This document shows, in pieces, positions 14,556 through 24,900 of a DNA stretch of 64,000 nucleotides. Made by a program: the position numbers and the translations under genes. Origin of the DNA: Tillus elongatus. Its lineage: Eukaryota; Arthropoda; Insecta; Coleoptera; Cleridae. The notes beneath the pieces were generated by a model. That model saw only the letters and a program-made list of their open reading frames with translations. It made no database searches and was not told the DNA's origin. Each line of letters starts with the position of its first letter. The stretch's first letter is position 1. The stretch covers positions 171,747,943 through 171,811,942 of the forward strand of contig OZ023265.1 of NCBI GenBank assembly GCA_964006375.1. Direction: 5' to 3'.

Positions 14556-17160
14556 ATTTCAATGTTTTTTTTCCGCTTAAACGTCGTCAAAAGGGTCAAA
14601 ACATATCTTCTTCTTTCGGTGCCATATCAGGTCCCCCTAACGTTGGCAATTACATTGGCGAGTCGTTCGCGGTTTTCGGCTAATCTGAATAGTTGTTCGG
14701 CACTGCGTATTGCAGTCCAATCGCGAATGTTCTTTAGCCATGACATCTGTTTCCTTCCAATTTCTCGGCTGCTTCCGATTTTACCTTTCATTATAAGCTG
14801 GAGCACCTTGTATCGGTCTCCTCTAAGAACATGTCCCAGGTATGATATCTTTCGCACCTTAATAGTGACAAATAATTCACGGACGGCATTCGCTCTATTT
14901 AATACTGCTTCGTTGGTCTGCATAGCTGTCCAGGGTATTCGAAGCATTCTTCTGTGCAACCACATCTCAAACGCTTCCAGTCGACCGATCGTAGCAGCCT
15001 TCAGAGTCCAGGTCTCAGCTCCATACAACAACACGGACCAAATATAACATTTGATCATTCTTTGACGCAATCTTAGGTTTAAGTTGTCGTTAGAGAAAAA
15101 TGATTTCATTCTCATGAAAGTTAAGCGCGCTGTTTCAATTATGCACTTTATCTCTTTATCGGGGTCTAGGTGTTATGTGATATAACAACCAAGGTATTTG
15201 AATTGGGTAACTCTCTCAATGTTTTGTTGGTCTATCTGTAGGGAAGCATCGGCGTGCGGTTGGCGACTGAATATCATAAATTTTGTCTTATTGATATTTA
15301 TTTTCAAACCCATTTCACTTCCTGTCGTGTTTACACTATCCAACAACTCTTGAAGAACCCGGACACTAGCGCACAAGATGACCGTATCGTCGGCATATCG
15401 AATGTTATTAATCAGTTCACCGTTAATCTTCACTCCAAGGTCTTTATCTTGCAAAGCCTTCTTAAAGATTTTATCCGAGTATATGTTGAACAATAGCGGG
15501 AAGAGAATGCATCCCTGTCTGACGCCTCGTTGAATGCGACATTCATCGGTTAGTCTTCCATTGATTTGGACCACTGCTTTCTGCTTCCAATATAAGTTCT
15601 CTATAATTTCCAGATCTCTCTCATCGATTCCCAAAGTTCTTAGTATGTTTAAAAGTGTTTCATGCCGAACCCTATCGAAGGCTTTTTCATAGTCTATGAA
15701 ACATACATAAATATCCTTGCGTTGGTCACGACACTCTTGAAGAAGTATATTTAGGGCAAAAAAGTGCTTCCCGGGTGCCTGGTGCATTCCTAAAGCCAAA
15801 CTGCGTCTCATCCAGGTCCTCCTCGCACCGACTTCTTATCCTTCCATGTATTATGCGAAGAAATACCTTTAATGTATGACTCATCAGGCTAATTAATCTA
15901 TATTCGTCGCACTTCTTTGCTCGCTGTTTTTTCGGAAGTGCTATAAAAACAGACTTCAACCATTCTTCGGGTATTTCACCAGTAGTATATAGAAAACAAT
16001 TTGGGAACGAATATTTTTTTGTCTGTAGGTCTGTCGACCTGTATGTCTGCCTGTTTGTAGCCACGATAACTTTAGAACGAATTGAGATATCGTCTTGAAA
16101 TTTGGTATACAGTTAGCATGCGACAAACTAACGGTTCGGATTGTTTTCGGGTAAAATGGCTCCAGAGGGTAGGGTATAAACGGGGGGTGATTTGGTGAAA
16201 ATTGACATATTTTTTTTGAGTAATATAGCGTTTTAGGGTTTGTTTATTGGAAAACTTTTAATTTCATCAAACATCTGGTATTGTGTGCTGAATTTAAATT
16301 AGGGTTTGAATTTGTGGGGGTTTTTGGTTTTGTTAAAATTGTGTAAAAAGTCTTAAAACATACAGAAAACTTGATTCTGTAAAGACATTTTTTTGTCTGT
16401 TGGTTGGTTGGTCTGTCGACCTGTATGTCTGTCTGATAGTAGGCGCAATAACTTTCGAACGAATCGAGATATCATCTTCAAATTTGGTATCCTGTGAACA
16501 TCCGGCAAACGAACGTTTCGGATTGTTTTTTGGTAAAATCGCTTCAGTGGGCGGGGATGAATGGGGGGTGATTTGGTGGAAATTGTCCTTTTTTCGTTAA
16601 AACGTTTTAAGGTTTGTTTATTAAAAAACTTTCACTGTCATCAAACATCTGGTATTCTGGGATGAAATTAAATTGGGGCTGAATTTGTGGGGGTGGAATA
16701 TCGGTGATAGAATTTTCTAATTCTTTTTTACTAAAACGGCGTAAAAAGTCACTAAACATATAGAAAACTTGAATCTGGAAAAAAATGTCTGTCGGCCTGT
16801 ACGTCTGTCTGTTGTACGTCTGTCTGTTAGTACGCGCAATAATTTTCGAGCGAATTGAGGTATGATCTTCAAATTGGGTATCCAATTAGCACCCGACAAA
16901 GGAGTGCTTCGAATTGTTTTTGAGTAAGATCGCTTTAAGGAGTAGGGGATAAATGAGTGATATGGTGAAAATTAACATTTTTTATTAAAACTCGGGTAAT
17001 GTAACGTTTCAGAAGTTTATGGGTACATGAATACGAATATTTTCTTTGTGGTCAAGTCATGTGCCCTAAATTCGTTTAATGAAATGTCTTTTTGTGGAGA
17101 GTAGAATCACAGCTATGTCGAAGTTATGATTCAATTTGCAGCACTATTTTAATGATTTGT
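14555..17160 (+). mobile_element. Dispersed cassette repeat, copy A, carrying a LINE insertion
   Basis: The flanks at 14555-14608 (CGCTTAAACGTCGTC) and the sequence from 15981 to 17160 match the repeat at 31095-31925. The core is three diverged monomers of about 380-395 bp starting near 16011, 16391 and 16785. Each contains a GTCTGTCGACCTGTATGTCT-type phrase, GAACGAATTGAGATATC and a CGACAAACGAACGGTTCGG-type phrase. The end block GTTTCAGAAGTTTATG to TTCAATTTGCAGCACTATTT (16997-17160) is shared with copy B. I do not recognise the family. The first monomer is split by the LINE at 14609-15980. Confidence 0.7.
14609..15980 (-). pseudogene. RTE-like LINE, 5'-truncated (reverse transcriptase)
   Basis: On the minus strand the element begins inside the RT domain (about 15980, TGEIPEEWLKSVF). 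It continues through QFGFRNAPGTREAL (15790), CFIDYEKAFDRVRHETL (15690), RGVRQGCILFPLLFN (15510) and the catalytic IRYADDTVIL (about 15400-15380). The C-terminal region contains YIWSVLLYGAETWTL (about 15040) and RKQMSWLKNIRDWTA (about 14720). Three features kill or limit it: the 5' truncation, a one-base insertion in a T run near 15757, and an in-frame TAA at 15173-15175. Beyond these the frame is remarkably intact, suggesting a fairly recent insertion. The RTE-type assignment rests on the C-terminal pattern. The 3' end (left) ends in GATATGGCACCGAAAGAAGA. Confidence 0.88.
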
Positions 17161-17600
17161 TTGTAGACCTTTCTAATAATTGTAGATCGCTTCTCCATAT
17201 ACTCAAGCCAAAGAACGTCATCCTAATCCCAAATAATTGTCCCTGCAGATGTTTTTTTTGTGTGGTGGAGATCCTTTGTGCAACACTCAGGCCAAATAAT
17301 GTCATCTGGATCCCAAAGAATTGTCCCTGCACATGTTCGCGTCTTTGCTTTTTTGTGTGGTGGAGATACTTTGTGCAACCATTTCATTGACTCTTGTGTT
17401 ATTGGGGAATCCCAGTGAAACATCGACGTTTCATCGCCCATTACAATTTGGAAAAAGGATCATGGTAGTGAGCTATAGCTGCCAAGTTTTCTTCGCATTT
17501 TTTTTTTTTTGGTCGCGTAAAATTTCTTCGGGAGTCAACATTCTCGGATTCCAGCGTGCTAAAAATTTATTCGACCCCAAATCTTTATACAGAGTTGTCA
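17130..17600 (-). pseudogene. Mariner (Mos1-type) transposase fragment with internal duplication
   Basis: On the minus strand the region reads KDLGSNKFLARWNPRMLTPE (about 17595-17535) and, after a frameshift, GDETSMFHWDSPITQESMKW (about 17440-17385). It then continues as HKVSPPHKKAKTRTCAGTIL, as in mariners of the mauritiana/irritans type. GDE carries the first catalytic aspartate. The block KKAK...CAGTILWDPDDIIWPE is then repeated in degenerate form over about 17290-17150. The downstream catalytic region is absent. It differs from the DUF4817 mariners elsewhere in the window. Confidence 0.75.
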
Positions 17601-17609
17601 AGGTGGATT

Positions 17610-19080
17610 TTTTTGCAGATTACTATTTCGTAGGCCATAATCGAAAGGTTGACTTGTCAATTCTGTAACATCATTTATTCCTTTTTCTTGCTGTTTTCTT
17701 CGGTTCTTGCCTCCACTGGCTATCCACTTCATCTCGAATGGATTCTCTGCCTCATTTGAACTGCTTAGGCCAGAATTTTATTTGGAGATATGGTGGACAA
17801 TTGAATACCGTGACTTTAAAAAGACAAGTGCCACCAATTGCAAAATTGAGTCTTTTTTAAATTTAATTGGGACAATAGTCCAATAGCTTGGTCTATAGAC
17901 CAAGCGCAATAATGTTAAAAACGGCCTAAGTGCGAGTGAAAACCACGAAAAGGATTAAAATTCATCATGGTAGCAGCACCTCTATGTACCTCTAGCTGTT
18001 AGAACGCAGTATTTAAGGAAGTTCCCTAAATAAAAACAGCAGAAATATCCTATATGTAGTACAAGATGGGCGTATGTATTTTACACACAAGTTCAGGGTC
18101 TTTGTAATGCGTAAGTAAATAGAAATTTTAGCGTAGCATCTTAATCCACGCGCCGTGGTGTGAATCTACCTCGAGCTTTGGAACAAGTAGAGAGCTATTG
18201 CCACACCTCCCAAAACGGTATATTACAAGATAACTTGTAAGAGAGTCAGTCGTGGAATTGTCTGAGCGGGGTTACCAGCGACTGGTTACTTAATGCCATT
18301 CTAACGTTAAAGATTGTAAGACTCGTTAAAAAACTGTCTTTTTTTTGGTTAAAATAAAACCACAGAGTATTTTACTAGCTCTTTTGGCACGATTCTTTGT
18401 TCTTGATTTTTAATCACTCAGTTTCACAGAAAAAACACAAAAAGAACTTAATTTACTCACAATTTGACAGCCAGTCGTCAAAAAGTTGCAGCGCCTTGAC
18501 GCTAAACAATTGCCGTGTTTCATTCATGGTTACGTATATTTCATTTTAATATTCCCTGATATTTGTCGGAATCCAAACTTTGCGTAGGCGTTGAGCGTTA
18601 ATAAAACATCTAAACCGCCAGCCTACCCCGATATTATGGATCTATATAAGGAACTTATCTTTCTTACAATCATAAACTCACCTTCATCCCTATTATTACT
18701 GTCCTGAACTGGAAATATAAATTTCCGGACTACGTGACAACAAAACGCCCAGCGATTCAATAAATTTTCAAGACCGAATGAACAAACTGAAGATGTACTT
18801 TCTCCTTAATATTTCACACACGATCGGTTCTTTATGACGACTGAAGCTTTCACCTGGTATTGTGGAAGAGTTGTATGTGAAAGGTTAAAAGCTTCGTAGT
18901 CACAGAATGGCAGGAAAGCACAAAGCTTCTTATTATGTTATACGCTTCAACAAGAAAGTAATTCTTTACACCTCTTTAGGAAGCACTAATTCCAAGCAAC
19001 AGGTATCAGTGCACATGCTCTTTGGTATGTAGGTATATGTACCAGGACTGTTCTGGATATATTGAAACTCATCAGTAATG
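17610..19080. other. Unassigned sequence
   Basis: No gene or repeat family was recognised. It is probably old repeat-derived intronic sequence. Confidence 0.4.
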
Positions 19081-19089
19081 GATAAGAAA

Positions 19090-20236
19090 CAAATACATAT
19101 TGGCCAATCTAGACATCAGAAAAGCATCAGGACTCGATGGAATTCTAGTTTTACACTTCTTAAAATAGGTGCCCCCTAACTGACTCCATCTTTATGCCAC
19201 CCCTTCTCGATTACCCACAAGATTTCCATCTTTTTGGAAACAAACTCGTGTTCAGTGCGTCGTTTATAATGGAAAAAAGTTCGTGGTTCAATTTACACTC
19301 TTATCAGTTTGTCCCTAGTGATGCAAATAGCTGTCATTATAAACAAACATCCTCCAATATAGATTTCATCAAAGCCGATCGACGGGTAATATTCTTAAAA
19401 AGCACCACTTATTTTTGGAGTTCTACTCTTGAAACATTAGGCGGTCATACAGTTTTATTGGATAACAAAAGCATGGCCGAAATGTTCAAATTATTGAGTC
19501 AACAAACTATTTAACAAACACTCATAGAGGTCATAAAAATCATGGCAGGACATTTCCAGTCGATATCGCAGAATCGAAACTGTAACATGGGTTATTTACA
19601 AGCAGAATATATCATATATAGCACCAGATATCTGTGCAACTGCATGACAACCAGAGAGATAACCAGTATATTGTCTAAGAAAAGAAAATGCTGTTTTTCG
19701 CCAACTGAAGATAGTTTCAGTTTATAATACTTTTCCACACACTTCTAAAAAAGGTTCACTGTCCTTCTTACGGCACTAAGTGTTTCAGATTATTACCCCA
19801 GGTATGTCTCTTTATTACATATGGGGTAGAAAATAAAAGTCCTACAGAATCGATTCTGCCGTATATGCTGGATGAACAACATTTCAATTTATGGTTCTTT
19901 GTGCTCTGATCTCTTGAAGGAGTCTTTGGCACACGTTTGGTACGTTATCATATTAATTTGTACTATAATGTAATAATGATAGTAAAACCGGTGATTGCAG
20001 GAGTCATTGGAACCATTAGGAATTCAATGGTTAAACGTCTGGAGACAGTTCCTGTTAACGTGAATATCTTTGAAGTACAAAAGATCGCACTTCTAGGAAC
20101 ATCTCATGTCTTAAGAAATATAATAGAATATATCGATTTGGTTCCAAGTGTCCTCAAATTAAATAATCAAAGACTTGTCTTAGGGAGTATCATTACGCTT
20201 AAAGTGGACATCGCCAAGACGATAGGCATATGTTAA
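19090..20236 (+). pseudogene. Decayed LINE reverse-transcriptase fragments
   Basis: Near 19105-19155 the + strand reads NLDIRKASGLDGI, the LINE motif normally seen as LDTSKATGPDGI. It is followed in another frame near 19175-19260 by a degraded finger-domain stretch. At 19937-20236 the frame contains KPVIAGVIGTIRNSMVKRLE and FEVQKIALLGTSHVLRNII. This resembles the C-terminal extension VVPVVIGALG...LQKTALLGTAHILRKVL that I associate with a class of LINE polyproteins. Whether both parts come from one element is uncertain. No catalytic YADD was found. Confidence 0.5.
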
Positions 20237-20339
20237 AGGAACCATTGTCCAAGTACCTATACGAAAAAAGCGCATTCAGTTAAGGGAGCTATAGAAAACA
20301 TTTAGTTGCCTGTTTATCTTCACGTGTATATCTTCACGA

Positions 20340-21010
20340 ATTCTTCAGGAAAACAAACCCCAGAGAACATTAAAAAATCATCGGGGAACGAATATTATGC
20401 CCAGAGAAATAATCTGAGCGAAAGGGTCAAAACAGGCACCTGCGGTACACCGCAAAGGGCATAAAAAGACTTGGATATATAGTTGTTATTAAAGAGCATA
20501 TAGAGAAAGCATTAAAATATCCGTGTAGTTCCAGATATTCCCCAGGAGGACAAACCCTGGAAAACACTTAAAAATCATCGGCCAACAGAATATTATGCCC
20601 AGGAACTTAATCTGAACGAGGCCCAAAAACAGACCCCTGCGGTACACCGAAATGGCATAAAATAACTTAGCTATATAGTTGTTATATTTAAAAACTTACA
20701 GCGCGTTTAAAAGACAAGAAGCACAAAGTTATCCCTGCAGTACACCGGAAGTGGCAAAAAATAACTTAGCTATATAGTTGTTGTATTTAAAAACTTACAG
20801 CGCGTTTAAAAGAGAAGAAGCACAAAGTTATCGCTGCAGTACACCGGAAGTGGCATAAAATAACTTAGCTATATAGTTGTTATACTTAGTAACTTACAGC
20901 CAGCTCAACAGATAAGAAGCCCGTAAGTTATCCAAAGTCTCGCTGGATCTAAAAGGAACCAATTTTTTTCTGAACAAAGGATGAATAATTTTGTCAAATG
21001 CCTTCGGTAT
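20340..21010 (-). pseudogene. Antisense LINE RT fragments with tandem duplication
   Basis: On the minus strand about 21010-20940 reads KAFDKIIHPLFRKKLVPFRS (RT motif A region). Further left, GVPQGSVFGP and LLADDF (about 20640-20560) are degraded RT motif B and YADD regions. The GVPQ block is repeated (about 20440 and 20640). A unit of about 121 bp containing AAATAACTTAGCTATATAGT recurs three times over about 20640-20900. The piece is a rearranged, dead LINE in the opposite orientation to the adjacent fragment. Confidence 0.6.
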
Positions 21011-21170
21011 GTATGTATATACTATTTGACCAACATTATTAGCCTGAACTATTGAGTAACTTAAGCTAAATTTGAAATTGTAAATCTTTGTTCATAAAAT
21101 GCATGTTGCGATTCACAAATACAACTTTTGACCTGTAAGTCAATAATTGTAAATAAATATTTTCTTAGAA

Positions 21171-21510
21171 CCTCGGTGGTTCAGAGGTAAGAACGTGTGC
21201 CTCTGAACCGAAGGGTACTGGGTTCGATCCCGGGGTACTCCTTTCACTTTTTCAGTACAAACTGTAAAATTAACATCAACCGAAGTTCTGGCATTGTATT
21301 TGAGCAAGTTGAATGTCTGCACGTTCCGCCCTTCGGAGGGGGCGTAAAGCCGTCGGTCCCGTGTCCATGCGATGTTGGGCACGTTAAATATCCCTACCCT
21401 CCTTACAGAAAGGCAGGGGTTCGGCAAAATTTCCAGGATAGTGAGGTGAAACTGCTCCCTGGCGTCGGTGATTGGCCATAGTCGCGGAAATAGGCCGACG
21501 TTAAAGAAAT

Positions 21511-21548
<38 letters not shown>
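21171..21548 (+). mobile_element. tRNA-derived SINE copy 3, (CA)n-tailed
   Basis: The tRNA-like head (21171-21240) has box A TGGTTCAGAGGTAAG and box B GGTTCGATCCC. The body includes CTGCACGTTCCGCCCTTCGG and GGGGGCGTAAAGCCGTCGGT, then ATTGGCCATAGTCGCGGAAA, and a (CA)n tail at 21513-21548. This is the best preserved copy of the family and a useful reference for the other three. It lies 400 bp upstream of the first visible Rpn2 exon. Confidence 0.9.
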
Positions 21549-21550
<2 letters not shown>

Positions 21551-21559
21551 TATTTTCTT

Positions 21560-21944
21560 CTTGGCATAATGATGAGTTTTTCTACACCTAGGACTTGTGC
21601 TTTTAGGGTAAGATTTCTTCTGGTCCCCATTATCAAATTTAAATTATGATATTGAAATAACGATTTACAGACCTCACAACTTATCGAAGTAGTTTTAAAT
21701 CAAACTATGCTATGTAGGGAAATACAATTTATTAACCTCTTAGCTTCTCAAACTATTTTTATTGTTAATAAATATACGTATGGCATGCTGTGAAAATTCG
21801 AAACGACAAATAAATTATTATTATTATGAGTATTATTATTATTATTATAATATGGTTTAGCTTAACAATAAGATCATTAATTTCTTATAACCATTGTCCT
21901 CGCGATATCATTAATAGTTTACTAACATTATAACTTTTTTTCAG
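21560..21944. other. Intronic sequence before the first visible Rpn2 exon
   Basis: Non-coding and AT-rich, with an ATT-type trinucleotide run at about 21818-21850. It ends in a polypyrimidine tract and AG acceptor at 21943-21944. Confidence 0.7.
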
Positions 21945-24900
21945 GACCCCTGAACAATGTCCCAGTGTAGTTTCCCTCCTGGCTGAGAGTTACAATCCTC
22001 ACGTTCGTTATGGTGCAGCCATGGCTCTGGGTATCGCTTGTGCTGGGACAGGTCTCCGTGAAGCCATCGCACTTTTGGAACCAATGGTCATGTTTGATCC
22101 TGTTAATTTTGTCCGTCAAGGAGCTCTCATCGCTTCTGCCATGATCTTGATTCAACAAACTGAACAAACCTGTCCCAAGGTATCTTTCTTCAGGCAGACT
22201 TATGCATCTGTCATCAGTAACAAACATGAGGATGTTATGGCGAAGTTTGGTGCCATTCTAGCACAGGGTAAGTTAATTATCATCGCTAACTCACTGTTTT
22301 AAATCTACACTTTTAAAGTCAAGGCATATTAAGAAAGCAGTTCCTAATTTTCTAATTGTTTATAGGTATAATCGACGCTGGCGGTAGGAATGTTACGTTG
22401 TCACTGCAGTCCCGCACGGGACATACCAACATGCTGGCCGTGGTTGGCACTCTTGTGTTTACACAGTACTGGTACTGGTTCCCATTGTCCCACTGCTTAG
22501 CTTTGGCTTTCACACCAACATGTGTCATTGCTCTGAATGCCCAATTAAAGGTAAAGGTATTAATGCGCTTCTAAAAAGAATGAAAGTAATAAACTAGGTT
22601 TTTGTAGATGCCCAAACTTGATTACAAATCAAATGCCAAACCAAGCACTTATGCATATCCAGCGGCAATGGAGGAGAAGAAACGTGAAGAACGTGAGAAG
22701 GTGACAACAGCGGTGCTGAGTATTGCTGCAAGACAACGCAGAAGAGAACATGAGAAGACCAAGAAGGATGAAAAAATGGAAGTGGTGAGTAGTTTTTATT
22801 TTTAGATAAGTAATTAATAGATCCTTCACTTTCCGTTATGACCAACTTTTTCCAAACTAACGCTTTGGATTTCGTAAAATGGTTTTTTTTCTAAATAATT
22901 ATACAATTTTTAGCACATTAATTTCGTTTCAATGATAGAAATAGCTTTGATAATTATCAGCTGCATACACGATCCGCCTGTGGCGGCTCGTGACTTTGGG
23001 AGTGGGTGACGCAGAATCAACGCGGCCCCAACGGGTGGGTGGGTCAGGCGGCGAAAAATTCAGCTTTTCAAAGTCTGTAAATATGACACATACCGGATCA
23101 TTTGACGGAAACATGTCTAACGACCCGACTAAATATAAATAAACGACGGAAACCAAGGTTTGAAGCAGGCTCAGCATTCTGCATCACTTTTGTGGCTATA
23201 ATAAACACCAACACAACAGCGCGCGTGCCGTCGCCATGACAACCGTCGCATGTAAGCGATAAGACATCGAGGCAGCATTTGTATATAAACGATTCTGGCT
23301 TAGTTCAGTCCTCAGTTGCTCGTTGCTCTGCAATAGTCTGTACTCTGCAACATGTAATACGCTGCGTTTGGGGCATGTTGTGTAACATTCAATTCGGGAA
23401 TCAGGGGCTTGCAAATTATATCGTACCGTAAAATACTATGAAAATATATTATCAACTGCGGCGCAACGTAACCAGACATTTTTATGTGTTTGTACCAAAT
23501 GAATTTGAGAGAATGAAAAAAATTAAAATTATAGTGGATTTTGAATACAAAAGTTTAGCTTAACCGAAAAATATAGGTGAAGCAGCGCTTCACTTGCGTC
23601 ATCTGACAAGCCGCCACTGCGAGCCACACGATTTTAGAGGAACTGTATTATAGTAAATTGAAAACCTCAGGGTGGACGTAAAACAGACATATCATACAAA
23701 TTAAAAGAATAGTATGACAAGAATATATCCTCTCGCTCTTACTGTTCAATTTATATTTGAAACCCATAATAAGAGATGTGTTGTACGAACACCCATAAAT
23801 AACATATGATACGCGGAGTATCCTGTTGCTTGCTGAAAGTATTGAGGATCTGTAAAAGATTGTTGTAACAAGTTTTTAAGATCGGTGACCTATATGATTT
23901 GAATACGAACCTGTCTAACATAAAATTCGCTCTCACCAAAATACCAACATCAAACATAAAACTAATCGTGGCCAATCGAATCATAGAGATGGTGTACACA
24001 TACAAAGACTTGAGAACATCAATTAACACCAATAATGACTCATCAGCTGAAATAAAGGCAAGAATCTAAATAGCCCGTCGTTCGTTTCTAGAAACAAAAA
24101 AATTCTTTTGCAGCGGAGCTCTAAGCAAAGCGACCAAAATACGACTGCTAAGGAGTATCTATAGTTTAGTTGCAATCGCAACTAAACAGACAATGACCGA
24201 GTTTACCAGGCGCTAACAGTTGAATAGTTGTGGTTGCGTTCACTAGTCCCGCTGCGTTTTTGCTGGAACTCAGCTGTTGCCGATTTGTCAAAGCGGAATG
24301 ACAGACAAACGTAGCAAAACAGTTGAAGTCAAAAGAGTGTTCAATCGGTCTTCAACTGCTGAAATATATCCGTACTCGGTTGCTGGCGCCTGGTGAACAC
24401 GGCCATTGTGAAGCATAGTGGCATTTGAAATGTGGCCTACAGAAGAATCTTCAGTATATCTTACAAGTCCTGCAAAGCTTAGCAAAAGAAGCTGAATTGA
24501 ATTTTCAAAAGCTACAATATCTAGGTAATCTTATGAAAGGAAAAAAGGTACCTTATACTGCAAATATCCTCTTAAGACAAAATCATAGGGACATGCAATA
24601 TAGGAACAAGAAGAATGTCGTGGTTTCCTAATCTAACAGAGTGGTTCAACTGGTCCTCCAACAGCAGTGAACAAAGTTTAAATGCTCATGACGATCGTCA
24701 ACCTTAGACAGTACCTTAAGAACAATAATAAGTTTTAATAATTAAGTTTTGCTTGATGTTTCTTATGTCTTGACACAGATCTTGACAGATCGTTGTTCTT
24801 CATGTGCTCTCTCCTTTACTCTGCAACATCTCTATTGCAAACATTTCACCAGGCACATTCTTTAGAGCCAGAGTATTTATATATTTCTTGACAAAATAAT

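Noticed and set aside
22594..22845. Minus-strand frames over the third visible Rpn2 exon
   Set aside because: They are shadows of the exon at 22608-22784, which has matching splice sites and conserved protein sequence on the + strand.
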